Positions 13,587-20,384 of a stretch of DNA of 20,384 nt are shown here, one piece after another (position 1 is the first letter of the stretch; each line of letters starts with the position of its first letter). This DNA is from Bacteroidales bacterium. GTDB taxonomy: Bacteria > Bacteroidota > Bacteroidia > Bacteroidales > UBA4181. The notes beneath the pieces are model-generated. The model searched no databases. It was not told the origin of the DNA and saw only the letters and a list, made by a program, of their open reading frames with translations. The position numbers and the translations under genes were made by a program. The stretch is taken from positions 1-20,384 of the forward strand of contig JAIRLS010000221.1 of assembly GCA_031259205.1 (NCBI GenBank), given 5' to 3'.

Positions 13587-14243
13587 ATGAATCGCTTAAA
13601 ATCAAGCAAATACGTTGATGATGCGGAGGAGGAAAGATCTCCGGAAACCGTTATTCTTGAAGCGGCAAAAAAAGTGTTTATCCGTAAGGGATACGACGGC
13701 GCGCGAATGCAGGAAATCGCCGATGAAGCCGGAATGAATAAAAGCTTGTTGCATTACTATTTCAGGAGTAAAGAGCAACTTTTTAACAAGATTTTCCGGG
13801 AGATGCTGATGTTCGTTTGGCCGAAAGTAGAGGCGACGATATTTCGCGAATCCTCAGATATCCGTCATGTGGTGAAGTCCTTGATTCAGACCTACACCCT
13901 GCTGGTGCGCCAGCGACCTTATGTCTTCATGTTTATTTTGGAAGAAATCGGCCGGCATCCCGAACGAATCCAACAACTCAAATCGTTGATAGACGATTGG
14001 GGCGTGAAACCTCAGCATATCATCAAGTCTATTGATAAGAAGCTAAAAACCAAACATATCCATCATATTGACGCCCGCGAACTAATTATCAATATCATTT
14101 CGCTCTGCGTTTTTCCCATGATCGCACAGCCGGTCGCCATGCTTTTCCTGTGGCCAGACAGGAAAGAATTTGAAAAATTTATGCAACGCCGGAGTGAACA
14201 TGTATATATGGCAATGTGTAATATATTAAAAATAAAATCATAA
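13587..14243 (+). CDS. TetR/AcrR-family transcriptional repressor of the efflux operon
   Basis: A 218-residue cytosolic regulator. The N-terminal TetR helix-turn-helix spans about residues 19-66: TVILEAAKKVFIRKGYDGAR, MQEIADEAGMNKSLLHYYFR, SKEQLF. The helical C-terminal ligand domain (about 70-218) contains YTLLVRQRPYVFMFILEEIG and aromatic/hydrophobic stretches, as is usual for sensing a lipophilic compound. It is the first gene of the operon; the TolC-family gene starts 3 bases after its stop. With the inverted repeat in its promoter, autorepression with release by the pump's substrate is the natural model, comparable to CecR and ybhGFSR in E. coli. Ligand unknown. Confidence 0.93.
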   Translation: MNRLKSSKYVDDAEEERSPETVILEAAKKVFIRKGYDGARMQEIADEAGMNKSLLHYYFRSKEQLFNKIFREMLMFVWPKVEATIFRESSDIRHVVKSLIQTYTLLVRQRPYVFMFILEEIGRHPERIQQLKSLIDDWGVKPQHIIKSIDKKLKTKHIHHIDARELIINIISLCVFPMIAQPVAMLFLWPDRKEFEKFMQRRSEHVYMAMCNILKIKS

Positions 14244-14246
14244 AAA

Positions 14247-15548
14247 ATGAAAAACGGAATTTATCTTTTGATGACAGCATTGCTGCTCTATTTACAGGAA
14301 AGCGCCGTCGCGCAAAAAATAGCGCTTGAGGAATGTATCACGAAGGCGAAAGCACATTTTCCGATGAACGAAAAGAACATCCGCATCATAGAAGAGCTTA
14401 CCCTCAACACTATCCGCACCATACAAACGGAATGGTCGCCCAAAGTAGAGGTGATCGGACAAGCGTCGTACCAAAGCGATGTGCCTCGCATCGAACTGCC
14501 TGCAAGCCTTCCCTTTACTTTCCCGATTGCCCCGAAAGACCAGTACAAAATCGGAGTGGAAGTGGTACAGATGCTCTATGATGCGGGGGCAATAAAAGCC
14601 AATCAGCAAATTCAGCGCACCCAAAGCGCAGTGGAAGTGCAGAATACAAAGTTAAAAATCAATGAAATAGCCATCACGGTGGCCGAACTTTACTTTACTG
14701 TTCTGATTCTTGACGGACAGAAGGAGCAGTTGCAGGCCATGGCCTCCGATCTGAATGCCCGCATCGACGAACTACAAACGGCCGTCCGACATGGCGTAGC
14801 GCAATTGTCGGACAGACAGACGCTCGAAGTGGAATTGCTTCGGTTAGACAAGCAGTTTATCTCTATGGAAGAGCAACGCAACGCGCTCATAATGAGCCTG
14901 TCGGTCTATACGGGCATGGAAATCGACCGTGAAGTTATTCTGGAAGCGCCTCCGGACGATTTACCGGTTATTCCTCAACCACGCCCTGAATTTGAACTTT
15001 TCCGCTTGCAACACGTCCATTTTGACGCCATGATTGCAGCCGACAGATATGGTAAGGCGCCCGTTATTCTTGCTTTCGGACAGGCAGGATATGCCAATCC
15101 CGGATTCAACATGCTTTCCGACAAGTTTGACTGGTACTACGCATTCGGATTACGCCTGCGATGGACGCCGTTCGACTGGAAGAACACGTCGCGCCGCAGC
15201 GCCTCGTTGCAATTGCAAAAAAATCTTGTAGAAACACAACGGGAATATTTCAGGATGGAATTGAAGAACAAAGACGCGGAGCTGTCTGCCGAACTTGCCC
15301 GATACCGGCGCAACGCGGAAAAAGACAGGGAAATCATCGCTTTGCAGCAACAGATTACCGAGAACTACCGTGCAAAATTGAAAAACGGCTCCGTAACCTC
15401 GTCGGATTATGTAACGGCGCTCAACAATGAGTACCGTTCCCGCATGGAAGAATCCATCAATCGCTTAAAGTATCGGAAAACACTGGTCATGAAAAGTCTG
15501 GCGGTGGGAGAAATTACGGATGATGCCGCTATCGTTAATTTTAAATAA
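14247..15548 (+). CDS. TolC-family outer-membrane efflux protein
   Basis: A 433-residue outer-membrane channel component. The signal peptide is about residues 1-22 (MKNGIYLLMTALLLYLQES, AVAQ). The outer-membrane efflux protein fold follows: long alpha-helical segments with heptad character (about 110-215, IAITVAELYFTVLILDGQKE, LQTAVRHGVAQLSDRQTLEV; and about 320-420, YRAKLKNGSVTSSDYVTALN, NEYRSRMEE), separated by beta-strand portions (WYYAFGLRLRWTPFDW). TolC-type proteins form trimers that connect to the periplasmic adaptor and give a direct exit route across the outer membrane. It lies 3 bases after tetR and 7 bases before the adaptor gene, the expected order for a tripartite pump. Confidence 0.9.
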   Translation: MKNGIYLLMTALLLYLQESAVAQKIALEECITKAKAHFPMNEKNIRIIEELTLNTIRTIQTEWSPKVEVIGQASYQSDVPRIELPASLPFTFPIAPKDQYKIGVEVVQMLYDAGAIKANQQIQRTQSAVEVQNTKLKINEIAITVAELYFTVLILDGQKEQLQAMASDLNARIDELQTAVRHGVAQLSDRQTLEVELLRLDKQFISMEEQRNALIMSLSVYTGMEIDREVILEAPPDDLPVIPQPRPEFELFRLQHVHFDAMIAADRYGKAPVILAFGQAGYANPGFNMLSDKFDWYYAFGLRLRWTPFDWKNTSRRSASLQLQKNLVETQREYFRMELKNKDAELSAELARYRRNAEKDREIIALQQQITENYRAKLKNGSVTSSDYVTALNNEYRSRMEESINRLKYRKTLVMKSLAVGEITDDAAIVNFK

Positions 15549-15555
15549 ACAAATC

Positions 15556-16509
15556 ATGGATAAAATCAGGAAAATGCAAAAACGAATCTTTCAAAAAGCA
15601 GTAATGATGCGGGTCAAACCGTATTTCGTCATAGCCGTTGCCGCAGGGGTCGCCGCTTGTCGTTCTACCGGTCGCGAAGCGGACGCCTACGGCAGTTTCG
15701 AGGCAGTGGAGGTCATTGTCAGCGCCGAAGAGAGCGGAAAAATACTTGCGCTCGACCTTCTTGAAGGCGACATACTTGCGCAAAATCAGCCCGTCGGACT
15801 GACAGACACTACGCTTCTCTTTCTCCACCGCGCCCAGTTAGTGGCTTCGCTGAACACGACGAATGCCGAACAGCAACAGATCGACAAAAGCGCCGCCGTG
15901 CAGCAAAAGCAAATCGCCTATCTGCAAAAAGAGATGGAGAGGGCGCAGCAACTGTTGGCCGGAAACGCCATGACACAACAGGCCTACGACAAACTCGAAG
16001 CCGAATCGGACGTCGCCCGGACACAACTCGAACAGCTTCTTGCGCCCAAAGCCCGGATTTTTGCCCAGCAAAAAGTCATTCGGGCGCAAATAGCCGTTGC
16101 CGACGAGCAGTTGCGGCGTTGCATCATTCGGGCGCCGCAGGCGGGAACCGTCTTACAGAAGTATGCGGAAGCGGGTGAATTTACCGCTACGGGGAAGCCG
16201 CTTTTTAAACTCGCCGACGTCGCTACGATTACGCTTAGAGCGTATATTTCAGGCGCTCAACTTGCACAAGTGAAAATCGGACAGAAAGTATGCGTGCGTA
16301 TTGACAGGGGCGAGAAAGAATACCAATATTTTGAGGGCGTTGTGGCGTATGTGGCTTCCACTGCCGAATTTACACCCAAAACGATCCGTACCAGAGAGGA
16401 ACGGGTGGATTTGGTGTATGCCGCGAAAATACACGTCGTCAATGACGGAAGCATCAAAATAGGGATGCCCGGAGAAGTCGTTTTTCACTGTGACGGACAA
16501 GCGCGATGA
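15556..16509 (+). CDS. HlyD-type periplasmic adaptor lipoprotein (membrane fusion protein)
   Basis: A 317-residue adaptor linking the inner-membrane ABC transporter to the TolC-type channel. ATG 15556 is chosen because it lies 7 bases after the upstream stop; the in-frame ATG at 15520 would overlap that gene by 29 bases, and ATG 15604 is also possible. FVIAVAAGVAAC gives a lipobox with Cys35. Then come a lipoyl-like half (VEVIVSAEESGKILALDLLE, GDIL), a coiled-coil hairpin (about 85-185, QKQIAYLQKEMERAQQLL), the second half motif (IIRAPQAGTVLQKYAEAGE) and a beta-barrel region with VASTAEFTPKTIRTREERVD and KIGMPGEV, typical of the YbhG/YhiI subgroup. Its stop overlaps the next start (ATGA). Confidence 0.9.
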   Translation: MDKIRKMQKRIFQKAVMMRVKPYFVIAVAAGVAACRSTGREADAYGSFEAVEVIVSAEESGKILALDLLEGDILAQNQPVGLTDTTLLFLHRAQLVASLNTTNAEQQQIDKSAAVQQKQIAYLQKEMERAQQLLAGNAMTQQAYDKLEAESDVARTQLEQLLAPKARIFAQQKVIRAQIAVADEQLRRCIIRAPQAGTVLQKYAEAGEFTATGKPLFKLADVATITLRAYISGAQLAQVKIGQKVCVRIDRGEKEYQYFEGVVAYVASTAEFTPKTIRTREERVDLVYAAKIHVVNDGSIKIGMPGEVVFHCDGQAR

Positions 16510-17408
16510 TAAGGATAGCCAACGTTTGTAAAAGCTTCGGCGCAGTGCAGGCGCTGAATGACGTATCATTCGAAGTGAAGGAAAACGAACTTTTCGGATT
16601 GATCGGTCCCGACGGCGCCGGAAAATCGACCCTGTTTCGCATTCTCATCTCCCTGATGACGCCGGACAGCGGCACCGTCGCTCTTTGGGGACTTGACGCC
16701 GTTCGCGACTACAAGGCTGTCCGAAAGATCATCGGCTACATGCCCGGAAAATTCTCGCTTTACGAAGATCTTACCGTTGAGGAAAACCTGCAATTTTTCG
16801 CATCGGTGTTCGGCGTTACCGTAGAGGAGAATTATCACCTGATAGAGGAGGTGTACAGCCATATAGCTCCGTTTCGCAAGCGTCCCGCCGGTAAGCTTTC
16901 GGGAGGCATGAAGCAGAAGCTGGCATTATCGTGCGCACTGATTCACAAGCCGCGTCTGCTGGCGCTCGACGAGCCTACCACAGGCGTCGACGCTGTGTCG
17001 CGAAAAGAGTTCTGGGAAAACCTCGGCGCTATTCGGCAGGCAGGCGTCACTACCATTGTGGCAACACCCTACATGGACGAAGCCGCCCTGTGCGACCGTA
17101 TCGCATTCATCAACAAGGGACGTATTCTCAGCATCGATACGCCTCAAAATATCGTTGAACGTACCACTCAGCGCATTTTTGCCATACGCGCCGCCAATAT
17201 GCGCACTTTGCCGGCGCTGTGCCGTTCGCTGCCCGAGGCCATCGCTGCCTATTCTTTCGGCGATTCGGTGCATCTGGCGGTGAACAGCCACCACACGGAA
17301 GCCGACGGGATACGGCAACAGTTGACCCGCCTTTCCTGCGAGAAAATAACGGTAGAACCTATCGCCCCTACCATTGAGGATTGTTTTATTATTACGGCTA
17401 AAAATTAA
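16506..17408 (+). CDS. ABC transporter ATPase 1 (like the N-terminal half of YbhF)
   Basis: A 300-residue nucleotide-binding subunit on the cytosolic face of the inner membrane. Walker A is GPDGAGKST (34-42), signature LSGGM (131-135), Walker B LLALDE (151-156) with the catalytic Glu, D-loop GVD. Two switch positions are unusual: the Q-loop glutamine is Gly81 (YMPGKFSLYEDLT) and the H-loop histidine is Pro188 (ATPYMDEA). About 90 residues follow the H-loop. In E. coli YbhF two such ATPases are fused; here they are separate genes 13 bases apart. Start ATG 16506 overlaps the adaptor stop by 4 bases, implying translational coupling. It probably forms a heterodimer with ATPase 2. Confidence 0.92.
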   Translation: MIRIANVCKSFGAVQALNDVSFEVKENELFGLIGPDGAGKSTLFRILISLMTPDSGTVALWGLDAVRDYKAVRKIIGYMPGKFSLYEDLTVEENLQFFASVFGVTVEENYHLIEEVYSHIAPFRKRPAGKLSGGMKQKLALSCALIHKPRLLALDEPTTGVDAVSRKEFWENLGAIRQAGVTTIVATPYMDEAALCDRIAFINKGRILSIDTPQNIVERTTQRIFAIRAANMRTLPALCRSLPEAIAAYSFGDSVHLAVNSHHTEADGIRQQLTRLSCEKITVEPIAPTIEDCFIITAKN

Positions 17409-17421
17409 ATAAAGATGGATT

Positions 17422-18138
17422 ATGGATATTATCAACGTGAAGGATTTAGTGATGAAGTTTGGGGATTTTACGGCGAACGATCATCTCACGTTTTCGGTGA
17501 AAAAAGGAGAGATATTCGGTTTTTTAGGCGCTAACGGCGCGGGTAAAACTACGGCCATGAAGATTCTGTGCGGCCTGCTGAAACCTTCCTCCGGCTGCGT
17601 GGTAGTGGCGGGCTACAATGTGGCTTCTCATCCTGAAAAGGTGAAACGCAACATCGGATATATGAGCCAAAAGTTTTCGCTCAACGACGACCTCACCGTT
17701 GCCGAGAATATCCTTGTGTACGGCGCTATATACGGACTTTCGCGTGCCGAAATCGCCCGACGCACCGAGGCTGTGCTCGAAAAGCTGGAATTAACGCAGA
17801 TGCGCAGGCGATTGGTGAGGACGCTTTCGCTGGGTTGGAAGCAAAAACTGGCCTTTTCGGTGGCAACCATCCACCGTCCGTCGGTGGTTTTTCTGGACGA
17901 GCCTACCAGCGGCGTCGATCCTGTTACCCGTCGCCGTTTTTGGGAATTGATTTACGAAGCGGCCGAAAACGGCATCACTGTTTTCGTCTCTACCCACTAC
18001 ATGGATGAAGCCGAGTATTGCGACCGCATATCCATCATGAACCGCGGACAAATCATTGCGCTCGACAGGCCACGACAATTGAAACAGGTACACGGCGCGG
18101 AGAGCATGAATGAACTGTTTATCCTGCTGGCACGCTAA
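17422..18138 (+). CDS. ABC transporter ATPase 2 (like the C-terminal half of YbhF)
   Basis: A 238-residue nucleotide-binding subunit. Walker A is GANGAGKTT (36-44), Q-loop YMSQKFSLNDDLTV with Gln83 present, Walker B VVFLDE (155-160), D-loop SGVD, and H-loop STHYMDEAEYCDRI with His192 present. The signature is altered: LSLGW (135-139) instead of LSGGQ. This is the reverse of ATPase 1, whose signature is good but whose Q- and H-loops are altered. It starts at ATG 17422, 13 bases after ATPase 1; the first permease follows after 12 bases. Confidence 0.92.
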   Translation: MDIINVKDLVMKFGDFTANDHLTFSVKKGEIFGFLGANGAGKTTAMKILCGLLKPSSGCVVVAGYNVASHPEKVKRNIGYMSQKFSLNDDLTVAENILVYGAIYGLSRAEIARRTEAVLEKLELTQMRRRLVRTLSLGWKQKLAFSVATIHRPSVVFLDEPTSGVDPVTRRRFWELIYEAAENGITVFVSTHYMDEAEYCDRISIMNRGQIIALDRPRQLKQVHGAESMNELFILLAR

Positions 18139-18150
18139 AAACGAATTTTC

Positions 18151-19254
18151 ATGAGTGCATTGAGAGGTCTTATTATCAAGGAAAGCAAGCATATCCTCCG
18201 CGACAGGAAGACACTGGTGATTCTGTTCGTCATTCCCGTCGCATTAGTGCTTATCATCGGCTATGTGGTGTCAATGGACGTGAAAGACACGGTCATCGGC
18301 GTGTACGACAAAGCCCGGGATTCGGAAAGCGTCCGGCTGACGAATCGGATTGTTTCGTCGGGGTATTTCAAACTCGGCAAAATCATCACGCATGACGACC
18401 AGATAGAGTCTGCTTTCCGGACAGGGAGCATCCGGATGGCGGTGGTGATTGGCGATCATTTCGGCAAGCGGATGCTGCAACCCGCCGGAGGCGCTGCCGT
18501 ACAAATCATCGCCGATGCGTCGGAAGCCAATACCGCACAATTACTTGTCAGCTATTGCGAAGCCGTCATCCGGTCGTTTGCCCTTGAGGAAAGCGTTGTT
18601 GCAAGGCCTCCGGTTGAGGTGGAAGTCAAAATGTTCTTCAATCCCTTCCTCAACAGCATATATATGTCGATACCCGGCATTATGGCGCTGGTGTTGATCA
18701 TCGTAACGGCCATGATGACTTCCCTGTCCATCACCCGCGAGAAAGAGTTGGGAAGCATGGAGATTCTTCTGGCTTCGCCGCTTGCGCCGTTTCAGATTAT
18801 CATCGGCAAGGTGGCGCCTTATCTGGCGTTGGCTTCCATCAATGCCGTCACCATTGTGTTGTTGGGCTATTTTGTATTTCGTGTGCCTATGCTGGGCAGT
18901 TGGCAGTTGTTGTTCCTGATTAATTTCCTGTATATCTATTTGTCGCTGGCTTTGGGCATACTGGTTTCCTCTCTTGCATCGACGCAGATGGTGGCTATGT
19001 TTGCGTCGATGTTTGGCTTGCTGTTGCCTACCATGCTGCTGTCGGGCTTTATTTTTCCGATAGAGAACATGCCCGACTGGTTGCAAGCGTTGAGCCGCAT
19101 CCTTCCGCCCCGCTATTATGTGGAAGCCATCAAAGCGGTGATGATTCAGGGCAGCGGGTTGGCGGTGGTGTGGCATCACCTGCTTGTCATGTCGGCTTTC
19201 GGGATGATATACACGATCGCCGCAGTTAAGAAGTTTAAGATTCGAATGGAATAA
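18151..19254 (+). CDS. ABC-2 type permease 1 (YbhS-like)
   Basis: A 367-residue inner-membrane permease. One membrane segment lies near the N-terminus (about 20-40, TLVILFVIPVALVLIIGYVV). A periplasmic domain of about 130 residues follows, then five segments towards the C-terminus (about 168-365, including IPGIMALVLIIVTAMMTSLS, LALASINAVTIVLLGYFVF and MFGLLLPTMLLSGFIFPIEN). The family motif TREKELGSMEILLASPL precedes the second C-terminal segment, and FIFPIENMPDWLQALSRILP, PRYYVEAIKAVMIQG are characteristic of the ABC-2 exporter group. It pairs with the next gene to form the transmembrane pathway. Exported compound unknown; toxic organic compounds are typical for this group. Confidence 0.92.
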   Translation: MSALRGLIIKESKHILRDRKTLVILFVIPVALVLIIGYVVSMDVKDTVIGVYDKARDSESVRLTNRIVSSGYFKLGKIITHDDQIESAFRTGSIRMAVVIGDHFGKRMLQPAGGAAVQIIADASEANTAQLLVSYCEAVIRSFALEESVVARPPVEVEVKMFFNPFLNSIYMSIPGIMALVLIIVTAMMTSLSITREKELGSMEILLASPLAPFQIIIGKVAPYLALASINAVTIVLLGYFVFRVPMLGSWQLLFLINFLYIYLSLALGILVSSLASTQMVAMFASMFGLLLPTMLLSGFIFPIENMPDWLQALSRILPPRYYVEAIKAVMIQGSGLAVVWHHLLVMSAFGMIYTIAAVKKFKIRME

Positions 19255-19266
19255 GGAAGAAAAGCT

Positions 19267-20376
19267 ATGAGGATATTGATAATACTGATCAGGAAGGAAT
19301 TTTGGCAGATATTCAGGAACAGGGTGATGTTGCCGCTGCTGTTTGTGCTGCCTGCCTTCATGCTGCTCGTTCTTGTAAATGCCGCCACTATGGAGATGCG
19401 CAACCGTAAAGCGCTGATATGCGACAGTGACCTGTCGCCCGCCAGTCGCAGAATAAGCAACGCTGTAGCCGCTTCCGCCTTTTTTGACCTCGAGAGGGCT
19501 ACTTTTTCGGCGGACGAGGCCATTGCCTCCATTGAGAAAGGCGAGGCGGACGTGGCGCTGATCATCCACAGGGGGCTGGAATCCGACCTTGTGTTGCAAC
19601 AGCCCGTCACCCTTCAACTGCTGGTCAATGCGGTCAATTCCCAGCAGGCGCAACTGTCATACGCCTATATGACGCAACTGATCAACCGTACCGTCGGCGA
19701 CATGCTTGCCGAACGTACCGCAACAATGCCGCAGGAACCCATCCGCACCGTCGTTTCGTACCGGTACAATCCTACGTTGAACTACAAGTTTTTCATGTTG
19801 CCCGGCATCCTTACCATCCTGATTACGGCTATCGTTACCGTACTTTCGGCAATGAACGTAGTGCGCGAAAAGGAAACAGGCACTATTGAACAGATCAATG
19901 TTACGCCTGTAAGCAAATTATCTTTTATCGTGTCCAAGTTGTTCCCATTTTGGCTGATCGGTCTGGTAGAGCTGGCGCTGGGACTGGCGTTGGGACGACT
20001 GTTCTACAACGTACCGATAGAAGGCAGCATAGCCCTTGTTTTCGGCATGTCGGCCGTCTATATGACCGGATTGCTGGGTTTGGGACTGTTCATATCCACC
20101 TTCGCCCAGACCATGCAGCAGGCCACGTTCATCAATTTTTTCTTCCTGTTGATCTTCATCCTGATGAGCGGCATATTCACTTCTACCGACAACATGCCGG
20201 CATGGGGCAGAGCGCTCAACACCATCAATCCCATCTATTATTTCATCGACATCATGCGCTGCATCATGCTCAAAGGCGCTACCTTCAGCGACCTGATACC
20301 GCAGTTCCGCGCAATATCCATCTTTTCCGTCGTTTCTGTGAGCCTGTCCGTACTTAATTACCGGAAAAGGAATTGA
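19267..20376 (+). CDS. ABC-2 type permease 2 (YbhR-like)
   Basis: A 369-residue inner-membrane permease with the same layout as the preceding one: an N-terminal segment (about 17-40, RVMLPLLFVLPAFMLLVLVN), a periplasmic domain of about 130 residues, then a C-terminal group of five segments beginning near MLPGILTILITAIVTVLSAM. The coupling motif VREKETGTIEQINVTPVSKL is followed by FPFWLIGLVELALGLALG, and FTSTDNMPAWGRALNTINPI, YYFIDIMRCIMLKG. It starts 12 bases after permease 1, is the last gene of the operon in this window and ends 8 bases before the window edge, so a further gene or terminator could lie outside. Confidence 0.92.
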   Translation: MRILIILIRKEFWQIFRNRVMLPLLFVLPAFMLLVLVNAATMEMRNRKALICDSDLSPASRRISNAVAASAFFDLERATFSADEAIASIEKGEADVALIIHRGLESDLVLQQPVTLQLLVNAVNSQQAQLSYAYMTQLINRTVGDMLAERTATMPQEPIRTVVSYRYNPTLNYKFFMLPGILTILITAIVTVLSAMNVVREKETGTIEQINVTPVSKLSFIVSKLFPFWLIGLVELALGLALGRLFYNVPIEGSIALVFGMSAVYMTGLLGLGLFISTFAQTMQQATFINFFFLLIFILMSGIFTSTDNMPAWGRALNTINPIYYFIDIMRCIMLKGATFSDLIPQFRAISIFSVVSVSLSVLNYRKRN

Positions 20377-20384
20377 CGGAACAG

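Noticed and set aside
18541..19653. 370-codon minus-strand frame across both permeases
   Set aside because: Composition is His/Gln/Arg-rich, typical of the antisense of hydrophobic membrane proteins, and it spans two real genes.

Overview
The window reads as chromosomal DNA of a Bacteroidota bacterium, most likely order Bacteroidales. Several independent signs agree. Promoters follow the Bacteroidota form (TTTG near -33 and TAnnTTTG near -7) in front of at least five transcription units. Type IX secretion parts are present: a C-terminal sorting domain, a PorP/SprF protein and a GldJ lipoprotein. The tRNA gene does not encode CCA, and strong Shine-Dalgarno sequences are rare. Nothing here fixes genus or species.

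Left part (1-3540, minus strand): a run of four secreted or surface proteins. In transcription order these are a protein with a self-cleaving S74 tail-fibre chaperone domain, an unknown lipoprotein, a small protein with a type IX sorting domain, and the N-terminal 492 residues of a large SpvB/Tc-toxin/Rhs-like protein that leaves the window at base 1. This is the most accessory-looking and visibly AT-richer part. The spacer 3541-3884 holds a tRNA-Glu promoter and, on the other strand, a structured stretch ending in a good intrinsic terminator, a candidate small RNA.

Centre (3885-12802): mostly housekeeping. It has tRNA-Glu(CTC), class II fructose-bisphosphate aldolase, a NarL/LuxR-type response regulator co-transcribed with a sulfur transferase LarE of the three-cysteine (probable iron-sulfur) type, divergent porP/sprF and gldJ, a strong terminator, murF, and a convergent pair of carboxynorspermidine dehydrogenase and a GntR/UTRA regulator.

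Spacer 12803-13586: gene-free and packed with inverted repeats. The main one is a 223-bp imperfect palindrome (13139-13361). Its two 49-bp ends are inverted copies with compensatory base changes in both hairpin stems. Nearby are a degenerate extra copy, short palindromes and a four-copy octamer array.

Right part (13587-20376, plus strand): a seven-gene efflux operon of the E. coli YbhGFSR/CecR type. It consists of a TetR regulator, a TolC-family outer-membrane protein, an HlyD-type adaptor lipoprotein, two ABC ATPases and two ABC-2 permeases. A perfect 9-bp inverted repeat overlaps the promoter and ends next to the tetR start, so the regulator probably controls the whole operon including itself. 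The two ATPases have complementary motif defects, which predicts one degenerate and one consensus ATP site. The substrate cannot be read from the sequence.
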